Shown here in pieces: positions 1 through 11,990 of a stretch of DNA of 64,000 nt; within the stretch, counting starts at the first letter, position 1; the number at the start of each line of letters is the position of its first letter. The stretch comes from Cynocephalus volans. Lineage: Eukaryota; Chordata; Mammalia; Dermoptera; Cynocephalidae. The translations under genes were made by a program, and so were the position numbers. The notes beneath the pieces were generated by a model that saw nothing but the letters and a program-made list of their open reading frames with translations, made no database searches and had not been told where the DNA came from. The DNA lies in contig NC_084471.1 of the NCBI RefSeq assembly GCF_027409185.1, positions 8,833,035-8,897,034 of the forward strand, given 5' to 3'.

Positions 1-393
1 CTGGGTCCCACACCCTGCCCAAACACCAGCCTCACTCCTGTAGCCCTGCCCCTTCTTGCTGCTCTCCCCACCCTGGGCCTTGTCCAAAGCAGGTACTTGT
101 TGAATACATGAGGTGCCCTCTGCTCACATATACCAAGTTCTCTCTGCTGGTACAGTCATGCTGTGGGGCTGGGACACCATTGGGCAGTGTGGAGTGATGT
201 TGGTCACCTTTACCCTCCTGGTAGACTTTCCATGAGAAAGTCTGAGGGATCCCAAAGTCACGGGGTCATGACTATATTCTGGCCCCTCTGGCCCTCCCCA
301 ACTGAGTCAAGGCATTGATTATCCAATCCAGAATGTGCACAAGTGACACAAACCAGATCCAGGCCCATCAAGAGTGGTGGGGTTGGTACATAC

Positions 394-3300
394 GAGTGTC
401 CTGTGGGGGAGATGAAGTAGAGGCAGCAGTGGACGCGAGTGTCAGGGATGCGCTTCTTCCTGGCGATGTTTACCTCCTCCTTCAGGAACTTCTCGTACTG
501 CTCATTGATGTACTTCTCAATGGGCTCCCAGCTGAGGGGTGGGGGGCAGGGAGATGGATACATCAGGAGGACAGGACCTGGGGCTCCTCTTAGACGTGGT
601 CGATAGCAATCCCCTCCCACCCCTCTCATTTCCTACCTCCCCTGGTGGGTCTAGGATACCTGCGGCCAATTCTCCCTCAGCCTTCCATGGATGGCTTTCC
701 ATGGATAGTCAGCAAGGGTACAACTCCCCAGGGGACCTAACCTCTGCCTGGGCTATCAGAACCTGCAGAGCATGGAAGGTGCAGATGGTTCTCAGTGTGA
801 ATGAAGCTGCACCGTGTTAAGAATCTTCCTGGCAGAGTCTTTAGGGCAGAAATGTCAAAGGCAGACATATACCAGTTTTCATTGTTGATCTGGTCTCCAA
901 AGCCTGGGGTGTCGATGACAGTCAGCTTCATTTTGACACCACCTTCTTCTATCACTGGGGGGTAAAAAAAACATCAGAGAGGTCAGTCCTACAGCTGACC
1001 CCAGGTGCCTAGCCAGGGAAACCCAGGCGTCATCTCTTCTTCAGGACTGATTATTGGAAAAGTTGAGTCCAGGATCTTCCCCACCTCAACACCTTTGCTC
1101 ATGCTTTTCCCTGCACCTGGAATACCCTCCCTACTTCTTTCTACCCATCTAAATTCTATCTATGATTTGTCATCCAGCTCAAGTCTCACTTCTTGAAGTT
1201 CCACGCCCCCCCGTCTCCCTTTCCTGAACTAGCAGCCTAAGGAGTTTGCTTCATAGAGTGCTCAATTCTATTCTGGCTTGAGGTTGCCTCACATTTATCT
1301 TATTTCCAGTAAGACCCATTCTTTCCCCTTTCTGGCAGAGGCCCCCTCTAAACAAAGCCCATAGGGGTCCCTGCCTGGTCCTCACCATGCCCAATAGCTT
1401 TGATCTCCACTGTCTTCGGGATCTTCTCTTCCCGGTTCCAGCTGGAGGCCTTGCGGCTCACTTGGGATTTAAAGAGTGTGTTGACCAATGTTGACTTGCC
1501 CAGTCCACTCTGGCCTGCAGCAAGACAGGAGGAGGAGAAGGTAGGGAGTCCACCCCCTTAGCATATAATACCTCTCCCGTGAGCTTACACAATTCTAGAG
1601 CTGTGATCCAGGCCTACCCCTGTTTACCACTCACTGAGGGATGGAGAGGATGAGTGGAGAGAGCAGGCAGGTGGGAATGGCTTCCTGCTTACTGGAGAGG
1701 GCCTTAGGGAAACATCAGCTGGATTCCATTCTCTCCTTCCTGGAGCCCAGCACCACTGGGAAAGGGGACAACCTCTGCATTTGTCTAGTGCAGCAGTATT
1801 TTGTTTTGGTTTGGCTTTTGCTTAAGTTTTCAGTCTTTAACAATACTAAAAGAAGGCAATTAGTTTGCATTCTGATATTGCCTCATAGCGTATAACACGC
1901 TTCAGATCTGTTAGCAAAATGTGTCTTTATATCAGCGCTGTGAGTCCCGCAGGAGAGCTATCTTTGCCCCCAGTTGAGAGAGATTAATCCTCTTCTAACA
2001 TAAAATATGTGTAAGGCAAAATAACTAGTAAATGCAAGACCAGGGACTTGAACCCAAAGAAACTTTTGGCTCCATATCCACTCCTTATTCTAGTGTGGTG
2101 ACTTTTAAATTGTGCTCCCAGAAGCCCTAGTATCCTGAAGAGATACATGCCAGAGCGGGCCCTGGGAAAGGAGCAGGTGGCTGGGCAGGCAGGGCCCCAG
2201 CCCCGCCTCCATACCCTTCACTACAGCTCCCTTTTTACCTGTTTTCTGCATGCAGTTTTGCAGATTTCATTTCAAGGAGGAGTACCGCAGCTAAAAGCAT
2301 TTGAAAACCACTGGTCTGAGCAGTGTTTCTCAGACTTGAACGTGCACAAGAATCACACAAGAAAGCTTTGCAACTGACAAGCAGCATCAGCATTGCCCAG
2401 ACGCTTGTAGAAAATGCAGAATCTCAGGACCCACCCAAGACCTATGATTCAGAATCTGCATTTTAACTGGGCTTCTGGATGAATCATATGGACAGCAAAG
2501 TCTAAGAAGCACTGGTCTAGAACACTCTATGGTATATTAGAAAAAGGACCTGGCTGGGAGTCGAGAGCCTAGGGCTCTAGACCCAACTGTGCTGTTTTCT
2601 GTGAATGCCTTTGGATTTTGTTTGCCCCTCTAGGCCTTAGTTTCTTTACTAATACAGTGAGAGGGAATTGGATGAGACTGGTTACAGGAAATAAGGGGCA
2701 TTTCTCATTTCAGCTGATCAGCTGGTAATAGCCATCCTAGACCATTATGTTAAAAAGGCTACATATGGGCTCAGTACTAAGCATGTGCCATGACTGACCA
2801 GCAATGTCTGCCACGGGTGCAACCAGGGACAGAAGTGGCCCACATGTCTTGCATTTGCCATTCTTGGACTGGGCTATTGTCAAAGGTTATTTGTTCATTA
2901 AGTATTCCTGAGTGCCAAGTGCTACCCTAGAATTGGAGGTACAGTGGTGAACAAGACATCATCCTTACCCTCAAGGAGCCATTTAGTGTGAGGGAGACCA
3001 AACCATAAGCAGACAATTATACTATGTTGTAATAACCTCTATGAAAGAGGGTATTATAACAGCTTTGCAAAGAGGATCCAATCCAGTCTCTCTGGGATCA
3101 AGGAAGACTTCTAGGAAGAAGCAACAACTAAGCTGAAACCTGAAGGATGACTTTGAATTAGCCACAAGAAGCAGGAAGGGGACTGTAGATAGAGGGAGCA
3201 GCATATGCAAAGGCTCAGAGGTAGGAAAGAGCATGGCAAGTCAAGAACTGTTCCTTTTCAGTGAGCAGTGGTGCTGTGGATTGAATGTCCCCCAAAACTT

Positions 3301-6300
3301 AATCCCCACTCTGACGGTGTTAGGAGGGTGGGAAATCCTATTATGGTAATTGAAAGGTGGGGCCTTAAAAGGTGATTAGATTGTGAGGACCACGCCCAAG
3401 TAAACTGATTAATCCATTGATGGTTTAATGGTGGTCATGAGAGTAGTTCTGAGGGCTTTAAAAGGAGTAGTGAGTTAGCTCTCTCAATTCTGCCATTTTG
3501 CCCTGTGATACCCTGCATTGCTGTAGTCACCACCAGGAAAAGGCCCTCACCAGATGTGTTCCCTGGACTTTGAACTTCCCAGCCCCCAAAACTGTAAACA
3601 ACAAATCTTGTTTCTTTACAAATTACCCAGTTTCAGGTATTTCTGTTATAAGCAACAGAAATGGACTAATACAAGTAGGACACTAGATGGGAGTGGTAAG
3701 AGGTGAGTTGGAGAGGTAGTACCAGACCAGACTAGGATATTGAACCTATCCTGAGGTTAAAGGAGAATTACTGAAGGGTTGCAAATAGGGTGGGTGATTT
3801 GGTGAGTTTTGCAGGTTGAAAAGATTATTTGATCACTGGTGGACAGTGAATTAGAAAGAAGATGGAGAATCAGAAGAGCTGGTGCCACTCTAAGTGTGGC
3901 CTATCCAGCTGCCAGGGTCCATGAACCATTTGCTACCGGTTCTTGAGATCAGAAGTTTGCACCAGAAGATGCAAATTGTGTCACTGAGCACACTGTTTAG
4001 TGCAGCCGATGTTTTTTATAGCAAGACTTTCCAATGATTTATACCCTGGCCCAAGCCCCAGGTGAGCTCATCTTGCTGCAGGTCAGTACTTCGAGCAGCA
4101 CTGAATCAGGTGGCTGTGGCAATCCAGGTGGGAGACCCAGCTCGCCCTAGTAGGTTAGCAGGGGAGATGGAAAGAAAGTGGGCAGACTTGAGAGAATTAT
4201 ATTAAGTGAAATGAGTCAGGCACAGAAAGAGAAATATCAAATGTTCTCACTTATTTGTGGGAGCTAAAAATAAATAAATAAATACACAAATAACCGGGGG
4301 GGGGGGGGGGGGGGGAGAAGACACAACAATTACAATTCCTTGAAGTTGATACGACAAGCGAACAGAAAGGAGGTTGTTGGGAGGGAGGGGGGAGAGGGAA
4401 GAGGGAGGGAGGTTTCGGTAACCGGCCACAATGATCAACCACATTGTATATTGAGAAAATAAAATAAAATTTAAAAAATATAAATAAATAAATAAATAAG
4501 AAAGTGGGCAAACTTAAGAGATATTTACATGGTAAAATGGACAGGAGTTGATGATTGATTAGACTGGGGGATAAAGTAAGAGGAGGAAAGAAGGATAATG
4601 CCCAGATCCCTGTTTCAGCACTGAGTGAACATCTAAGACTGGACAAAGGTCCTTTCCTGCTCTTACATTCTGTGACCCAATGATGCTATTCAGTGGCCAA
4701 ATCCTGGAAGTCCTCTCTAAACTTCAAAGCACTGTAAAAGATAAGAAATAAGACCACCCTTCACCCAATCATCCCACCAGCTTTTGGAGGTAGGGAAGGA
4801 CACTGATGATTCTCCCATGTCACAAACCTGAAAGCAGGCTCAGAGTGATGAAGAGGCTGCCTGCGTACACCCAGCTGGTGATTAGACCAGCCTGCCTACA
4901 CACACCCAAAGCTGCCACCCCTGGATCAGCTAGCCTTGAGGGGAGAAGGGGTCAGGGCTTTGTGATCAGCATGGTGAAATCCTCCTTCCTAGAAAGAGAG
5001 AGCTCATCCTAGAGAAGCCAGGACAAGAAATGGGATCCTCAGTGCTGCCTATCACCAGGCCCTCCAGTGACCCCACACACAGTCTTCCATACCAACAACC
5101 ATGATGTTGAAGTCAAACCCAGTCTTCATGGTCTTCTTACGCATCTGCTCAATGATGGTGTCGATGCCGATGTAGCCCAGCAGGTTGGAGTTGATGCTGA
5201 CAGGCTTCATGGGCACTGCTGGCTTAGGCCTGGGTTCAGGCACCAGCTCTGACATGGCTGCGTCCGTCCTGGTCTCTGGGAGTCCTACAAAGCCAGGGTG
5301 GGAGGGGTGGGCGGGAGGAGAACAGAGGTCACGTAGAAGCCACAGTATTTTTCTCTTGATAGAGAATTCTACAGAGTTGAGACTGGAAAGGACCTTAATG
5401 TCATCATCCAGTTCAGGTCTTTCATTTTATAGACAAAGAGACAGGCCTAGAGAGGAAAGGACTTGCCTAAGGACACAGAGCAGGTCAGATCCAAAATCTG
5501 CACCAGTACCAGGTTCTCCACTTGCTGGGCACTTTCAAATGCACGTCACTGCTCCAAAGCACCACATCTGTGTGTCTAACCCAGGTTTCTCCACCGTGGC
5601 ACTATTGACATTTGGACAATTCTTTATTATGGGGGGTGCTGTTATGTGCATTGTAGGATGTTTAACGGCATCCCTGGCCTCTACTCAATGCCAGTAGTAG
5701 CCCTCAAGTTGTGACAACCAAAACTGTCTCTCGACAGTACCAAATGTCCCCTGGCTGAGAACCACTAGTCTAAAAAATGTCTGCAGTTATTCAGACCTAA
5801 GTCTTGCCTCCCCAAATAAAGGGCAAAGACCCTTTAGGATCTTTGACTAACACCTGTTGACTGTCACTGACCTCAGTTCCTTCGTCTTTTAGAAGCAAAC
5901 AGGGCTAACACTCTCTGCAGAGTGAGCATCACCCCCATCTCCCAGCCTCAGTGTCCCCTCTGTTCCATGAGCACCACTACAAAGTAGGGGCATCTGTACC
6001 CAGAGAAGCCCCAGACAACCTCCTAGCAATAGTTTTGAATCTGTGGGACTAGCAGGGAGGGGATGAGACCCATATGAGGACAGTCATTTGCCTAAGATGA
6101 CACAATGTGCTCTTGCAATGGTGGGTGGCAGAAGAAAGGGGAGGTTGAGGAAAAAGCCCTTTCCCAGTGGGGAAAGGCAAACATCCCTGTGCACACTGGG
6201 AGAAGTCTGTGGCTTTCTTCATCAGGCCACTGTACACAGGGTAGGTTCCAGGATACAGCACCCCCATTTCCCCATCCATAAAATGGGTGTTTGGGGAGTG

Positions 6301-9300
6301 GAATGAGCCTGGCTCTGCTACTTATCAGCCTCGTGGATTTGGGCAGGCCCCCCCCCCGCCCCCTCAGGAGCCTGCTTCCTCTTTCGTGAAGTGGTGGGTC
6401 ACAATTGAGGCTGGGATGAGCCTTACATGAGATATGATGCTTAGAAGCACCTAGCATAGCACCTCACAGTCCCAGACCCTCTTTCCCCTGCCTCAGTGCA
6501 TGTGAAAGCCCTTGTTAAAGGGAGATGCCCCCAGATGCTAATTACACAGGCATAGTTATGGGCTCCACGAGGATGCCTTCCAGCTCTGCCATTCTAGACT
6601 CCTATGGTTCATGCTTACTGCCCTGCAGAGGATCAGCCTTACAGGGAGAACTGATGGAGCAGCAGATGGGCAGGAGGGAGAGGGGACAGGAGTGCCAGCC
6701 TCCCTCACCCCACATCCAGCCAGGAGTTTGCTCTTGTACTACCACCTGGTCCTTCCACCAGTACTGGCAAAACCCTCCTCTCAATGGGAGATTTCTTTCC
6801 CATAAATCCCAGGCACAGCCAAATCTGACAAAGCCTCGGGACCTCCCAGGGCCTGGCGTGGCTCCCTTTTGCTTCCTGGGAAGCTGTTGCCAGCCAGACA
6901 GCTCCAGGCGGCAGCAAGATTGGCTCAGCCCTGCAACAGCTGACTCTCAGCAGCCAGGCCCTGCCCTCCACTCCTCCACTCTCGCACATGGCTCACTGCC
7001 CCACTCAGCACACCTGCACTGGTGGCCAAGGCAGCTGCTACACAGGCTGGCCCTTTTCATCACCATCATGCCACTACAGCTGAGTCCATTTGGTCTCCAC
7101 AACCTGTACTGTGAGATAGCTCCACCTGACAAGTGGGGGAGGTCACATCCCCAGTTTACAGGCCCGGAAGTGAATCTTGTATTTATATGAATACTTACAA
7201 CCCCCCATAAATGTGTGTCCTCATCATGGCCTGCCTGCTCAGCTATGGCCTGTCAACTGCAGCATCCTAAAAGAGTCCCCCCAAAACTCAGACTGATTGA
7301 AAAAGAGGGCCTACTGGATTCCCAAGAATTTCTAGGGGCTACATCAGGCCTGCTACAGGTCCAGGGCATGGACAGATCTCACTTTCATTCTTCAAGCAAG
7401 CATATATGAGTACTCACTGTGTGCACTGTACAGCGCACCTGCTGGCAAGTCAGTCCCCCACCACCACCATATGCCAATTACATGCCAATCACATGCTAAC
7501 AGCCACCCATCAGCCACAAAGACTGCAAACATGCTTCTGGTCACTGTACCACAAGCTTTGCTGGAAGACCTTATGCCCCTCCAGCCCCTGGCTAACTCCT
7601 CCTCTTCCTTAAGCATTCAGTTTAAGTGCTACCCCTCAGGAAAGCTTCTGCTTTCCCGTCTGACATGGATGCCCCTTTTCTGTGCTGCCTCTGTCCCCTG
7701 TGGGTACACCGGTACTTATCACATTCATCCATTCCATCCCATCCAGGCCATTTTATATACTGACAAATGGGAACCTACTCCAGCCAAGCCCTAGACTAAA
7801 TGCCAAGGACACTTTTGTCCCTCAGACAAGGTCATTACCCCCAAGGGTCCACTGTCTTGTGAGGGTGCCTAACTAGTACACAAAGACCTTCAGGGCACAG
7901 AATAAATGGGGCTCTGCAGGTGGATTCTGTACCTCCATTATCTACCCTGGTCCCACTGTGCCAACCTCAAATGGGCAGCTGATGCAGGCTTGAATCCTGG
8001 CTGGGTAATCTCTGTGAGCCTCAGTTTTCTCCTTAGAAAAGTGGGGATAGTACCTGCCTTGCTGGGTTGCTGTGAAGGTTATACAAAATCATGGAGGTAA
8101 ATGACCTGGCACTAAATATATGCTACTTCCCACCCTTCTTTAGGGAAGTGGTCATGTATTATTGATGTGTGTCCCAATGTACACAGCATACCACAGTCGC
8201 TCAGCAATGAATGAATGGATGGTGAATGAATGAAAGCCCCGTGGTGAGGCAGGTGTCACTTCAGAACCATCACTTTTCTGCTCCCTCAGGTACTGCTCCC
8301 TGTGCAGAGCAGCTGACCTGGGCCAGCAAAAAAGGCTGATGTGTAGGCCACAGTCAAGTGGGGTAGACCCGTTAAGAGAGACCTCTTCGCCCCCCTGCAA
8401 CAAGGATTGGGAGGTAGGGGGCACCAAGGGTGAGGAAGAGCTCAGGATGGGGTCGCAGCAGGATGAAGCTTGAGTATGACATCCTAGCTAGATAGTCCTT
8501 GGGGTCCCTCCAAAGCTCCAGCTCTCCCAGGGCCCCTGGACAGGAGGGGACCTGTCTGCTGCACCCCCTGCCAGGAACCACCTGCCCCATCAGTGCTCCA
8601 GGGAGAAGCACTGTCCACCTGACTCAGCTCTGCCCAGGTCCCCACAGAAACAATGCCTCCATCCCCATGCCAAGCAAGGACCCTGGTACTTTCTTTTACA
8701 GGCAAATGAATGGCTTTGTCTTTGTTTGGCCCAGGGACCCCACCCCTCTGCTGGAAGGTGGGAGTAGGGGGAGGGGACCTTTCCAGAATAGCACCTGCCT
8801 CCCTGGCTTAGTGCAGGCCCCCCTCTTCCTTCCCTCCAAGGCTGGGGATCTTCTCCCGACCCCAGAAGCCTTCAAGACCCCACCCCCACCCGCAGAGGCA
8901 ATTCCAGTCCACCTTGGCTCCAGCCCTGAGCTCTCAGAAAAGGAATCACAAAAGATATCTTAGTCCTTCCCCACTCTCAGGAGCAAAGGGCCCTGGGACA
9001 CCCCCTTCCGCCATCCCAGTCCTCTGGAGGCCAACGAATTCCCTTGGAGACCACCAGCTGGTGCCTGTCTCAGCTGTATGTGGGGGAAGGGGATTTATGT
9101 GTCAGCGCACAGGTCTCTTATCTGGCTGTAGGTGGCCCTGGTACCTGTGCGTGGTGTGTATGTGTGTGCGTACCTTGGTGTGCTCCAGAGTGGGGTTTTC
9201 TGTGCGCATCTGGGTCCCTCATTGGGTGTCCGTGGGTCTCGCTATCTCCCTGTGTGTGCCTTTCTCCGAGACTGTATCTCTCGAGGTACGTGCCACCATG

Positions 9301-9450
9301 TGTGCGTGTGTCCGTGCATATGTCACCGCGCGTGGCCTCCTCGGCGCATCAACCCTCCCCCTGGTAGCACCTCCGCCAGCGCTTGCCCAGGACGCAGCCT
9401 CGTCCCGAGGGCCGCGGGGGAGGCCGGCCGTCCGCCCTACCTTTGGACAT
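394..9450 (-). CDS. SEPTIN3: SEPTIN3, neuronal septin GTPase (5' part, partial)
   Basis: Septin-3 is a neuron-enriched GTP-binding cytoskeletal protein of the SEPT3/9/12 group that forms filaments and acts at presynaptic membranes. Minus-strand coding exons, each with GT/AG borders: 9450-9441 (Met-Ser-Lys plus one base), 5284-5093, 1514-1386, 954-873 and 531-394. Phases chain exactly and the translation matches remembered human SEPTIN3 almost residue for residue. Motifs seen: a basic patch (MRKKTMKTGF) before the nucleotide-binding domain; the P-loop GQSGLGKS, split over the 5093/1514 junction; the switch II motif DTPGFGD in the fourth exon; and the KKRIPDTRVHCCLYFISPTGHS region, ending at a TC|GTATGT donor. 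The AKAD specificity motif and C-terminus lie beyond position 1. The first exon lies in a CpG island. A larger alternative first exon lies upstream and has its own entry. Confidence 0.96.
1081..1290 (+). mobile_element. L2 LINE fragment
   Basis: CTTTGCTCATGCTTTTCCCT, CTGGAATACCCTCC and TCAAGTCTCACTTC are typical of L2 3' sequence. It lies in a SEPTIN3 intron. Confidence 0.6.
2326..2519. mobile_element. hAT-Charlie non-autonomous element (MER5/MER20 type)
   Basis: Inverted ends CAGTGTTTCTCAGACTT and AAGTCTAAGAAGCACTG enclose typical sequence (AATCACACAAG, GCATTTTAAC). Flanks GTCTGAG and GTCTAGA approximate an 8-bp duplication. Confidence 0.65.
2890..3240. repeat. Ancient LINE-like repeat, copy 1 of a five-copy family
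   Basis: TTAAGTATTCCTGAGTGCCA, GGTGAACAAGACATCATCC and ATATGCAAAGGCTCAGAGG are shared in diverged form with copies near 10.2-11.0, 32.4-33.7, 36.8-37.2 and 41.3-42.1 kb. I recognise it as an old mammalian repeat but cannot name the family. Confidence 0.5.
3272..3673 (+). mobile_element. Solo LTR, ERVL-MaLR (MST-like)
   Basis: A complete-looking solo LTR of the MaLR group, starting TGCTGTGGATTGAATGT and ending GGACTAATACA. It is bounded by near-identical 5-bp target repeats (AGTGG/AGTAG). It lies in SEPTIN3 intron sequence. No internal retroviral sequence is attached, so it is a fossil. Confidence 0.85.
4195..4497 (+). mobile_element. 5'-truncated L1 3' end with long target duplication
   Basis: A young-looking L1 tail containing ATGTTCTCACTTATTTGTGG, a run of about 20 G, a polypurine stretch and an A-rich tail. 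It is flanked by a 23-bp target duplication with two mismatches (4172-4194 and 4498-4520). It is inserted in SEPTIN3 intron sequence. Confidence 0.85.
5583..5768 (-). mobile_element. hAT-Charlie MER5A-like element
   Basis: Reads GTTTCTCCACCGTGGCACTA through AAATGTCCCCTGGCTGAGAA, the reverse of the MER5A consensus as remembered. It lies in the intron upstream of the second SEPTIN3 coding exon. Confidence 0.7.
7546..7765 (+). mobile_element. L2 LINE fragment
   Basis: L2-like 3' sequence (TTTAAGTGCTACCCCTCAGG, AAGCTTCTGC) in the SEPTIN3 first intron. Confidence 0.5.
7960..8120 (+). mobile_element. MIR SINE
   Basis: GAATCCTGGCTGGGTAATC, GAGCCTCAGTTTTCTCC and CCTGGCACTAAATATATG match the MIR core and tail. 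Confidence 0.65.
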
Positions 9451-10030
9451 GAATCCTCCTTTGTCTCCGTTCCTCCGGGGAGATGCTCAGGGCGCGGGGC
9501 TGCAAGGCTGAGCGGGGACGCGGGCTCCCCCCGGGCCGAGCGGCCCCTGCAGCCGGGCCTCGCCCCTCCGCGCTCTCCGCCCACCCGCCCGGCCCGCGGC
9601 CCCGCCGCGCCGCCCCTGCGCCCCGCGCCCGCCCGGAACCTCGCCTCGGCTCGCTCGGCGCCGCGCTGCCCCTGCCCGCGCGCACCGATGCCGCCGCCGC
9701 CGCGGCCACCCGCACCACGTGACCCGCGCGCCCGCCGGCCCCGCAGAGAGCCCCTCCCCCTCCCGCACGCGCCCGCATGCGGGAGCGGGCACCGGGTCCT
9801 GGCTGCAGGCGGCCCCGGAGGCGCGCCGGGCGCGGTGCCTGCGGGCTCCGGGTGCTCGGCCGGGGAAGATGCCCGCATCTCGGTCCAGTTCTTCCCTCTC
9901 CATCGTGGCCCCTTACCCTCGAGACCGGGGCAGGGCTGGGGGCGCAGGGGACCAGTGGCAGCTGCCGGCGGCCGTGCGCGCGCGTGGGTCACGCGGTGTT
10001 TGGGATGCTGCGCGGGCTCACCGCCGTTCT
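9380..10030 (-). promoter_or_regulatory. SEPTIN3: CpG island promoter of SEPTIN3
   Basis: GC-rich, CpG-dense sequence spans the Met-Ser-Lys first exon (ATG at 9450) and extends about 600 bp upstream on the minus strand. No TATA box is evident, as is usual for CpG-island promoters. TG/TGTG-rich low-complexity sequence lies on its intronic side (about 9150-9320). Confidence 0.75.
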
Positions 10031-10164
10031 GGCCAGACGCCGGCGCCTGGAGAGCCCTGAGTCAGGGGCCCGGGTTCCAGGCCCAGGTGAGGGATGATGA
10101 GCCCTATAACCTTGGCCTAGTCAGGAACTTCCCTGAGCTTCGGTTTACCCATCAGAAAAATCTT

Positions 10165-11045
10165 TCGTGCATTCAGTCAACATTAATGGACAGCATATTG
10201 CCAGGCCCTGGGAGCACAAGAATGAGAATGATCATCCCTGCCCTCGAAAGGTTCTGGGCCTAGTGGAGGAGACAGAAAGAGGACTGTCCCCATGCAGGGG
10301 GTGGTGTTTGCACAGGGTACTGCGCGGATGCCCACAGGTGGGCGCCCTGGGGAGAGAGGGGCTGCAGAAGACTTCTTGGAGGAGGTGAGGGAGATGGTGG
10401 GAAGGAAGACTGGAAGGGCATTCTGCACAGAGTGGGCAGCAGAGGTGAGGAGTTCCAGAGGTGAGGCTGCATGGGGCTGGTGACAGCCCAGAGCTCTGGG
10501 GCGTGGCTGAAGGACAGAAAATTCCAGACGGGGATACAGAGCTCGGAGGTGAAGTCCGCAACCTTGGAAGCCAGGCTAAGGAGCAACTCTAAGGGAAGGT
10601 GAGTCACCTACCAATGTTAAGCCAAAAGTGCTGCCATCAAATATGTGAGACCCCGTGGCAGTTGTTGGGGGGGACGGGGTGGCCTTACAGGGGCAGAGGG
10701 ATGAAGACGAGGGTACAGATAGCCAGTAGGCAAGTACTTAGGAGATAAATCAGCAAGATTGGAAAGCGACTGGACTTGATGGACAGAGAAGAATGAGGAC
10801 ACCCGGGTCTCTAGTCATGAGATAGAAGGTGGCAGAGCCTGCAGCTGAGAGTGAGATCAGGGAGGGCAGGAGTCAGTACAGGACGACAAGGGCTGCCTCC
10901 GGACATGGCTGAGACATCCAGGTAAAGGAGTCCAGCAGGCTGCTGGCCGTCCACGTCTCCATTTCAGGAGAGAAGGCCAGGCTGAAGATGGAGGGAGAGC
11001 TGAGGTCACAGAGCCAGGGTGGAGTCCCAGACTGAGTGTGCAGAG
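10165..11045. repeat. Ancient LINE-like repeat, copy 2
   Basis: Diverged copy with TTCAGTCAACATTAATGGAC, GCCAGGCCCTGGGAGC and ATGAGGACACCCGGGTCTCT, upstream of the SEPTIN3 CpG island. Confidence 0.5.
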
Positions 11046-11313
11046 TGGGATGAGAAGGGGTCTGGCAACTCACAGACCTAATTTAAGCATCAGACTGGGT
11101 GTTGTCCAAGCATCTTTCCAGACCCAGAATCTCTGAGCCTTTGAAATGTTGGGAACGAGGCTGCCCAAAGTAGAATTCCAAGATCTGGGTTCCAATCAGC
11201 TTACTGCCACCAACCAGATTTGGTGTGACTTTAGGCATCTCACAGCCTCTCTGAGACCAAATGAACTTCGAGCCCTTTTGCTGACCTGTTTATAGTCCTG
11301 TGTAGGACTTTCA

Positions 11314-11390
11314 TTGTCTTCAAAAAGTCAATGGAAAATAGAATTAAAAGATAATATGAATCTTCCCGTGAACTTTTTCAAGTACCTTAG
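11314..11390. mobile_element. Palindromic mariner-type MITE, uninterrupted copy
   Basis: Terminal inverted repeats CTTCAAAAAGTCAATGG and CCGTGAACTTTTTCAAGTAC enclose a short AT-rich centre of about 40 bp. It matches two other copies in the window. Confidence 0.7.
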
Positions 11391-11990
11391 TATACAAGTC
11401 TCCACCTTACCTTTCAGGACTAAGGGGCTGGGGCTGGAGAACCAAGAAAGAGACTTCCAGGTAGGACAGCTTTTAAGCAACAGATGTCTTCCTAAAAGGC
11501 TGAGTGTGAATGGATTTAGTAGGTCTCAGGTGAGGTCATTTTCTCACATCCGGAGAAGTGCTGCAATGATGACTACTGTGAGACAAATCACCATTCACTG
11601 AAAGGCTAGTCTGTATTTTCATGTGGGAGGTTTGCTTTTAAAGCTAGACTCACCTATTTATCACCTGATTATTCCAGCTCTTCACAGAACAAAAAAACCA
11701 CGAGAGATGCTAAAGAGAGGACTCAGCATAATTGCGCCTCCCTGGAAATCTTCCTTTTGATGGCTTCTCCCAGCCTGACCTCTAACTGGCAGGTTGGGAC
11801 CAAACTCCAGGTACACCTCTTATGTTCTGCCCCTCAATTCCTATTCCCTTCTCCCCTAACCACTCAACTCTGACCCTAGAGTCTTACCTCCCTTTCCCAA
11901 CCTATCCAAGCGTGATCCATCTCTAGGCTCATAAACCTGCCTTCCCCTCCAGCAGCCCAGTATATCCCCAACAAAGCTCTCTGCATGTAC

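Noticed and set aside
4298-4316. Poly(G) as an isolated regulatory G-quadruplex
   Set aside because: It lies inside an L1 3' UTR with target duplications, so it came with the insertion.
8914-10263. 449-codon plus-strand frame over the SEPTIN3 CpG island
   Set aside because: Long only because stops are rare in CpG-rich DNA; it runs through repeat and low-complexity sequence and has no domain.
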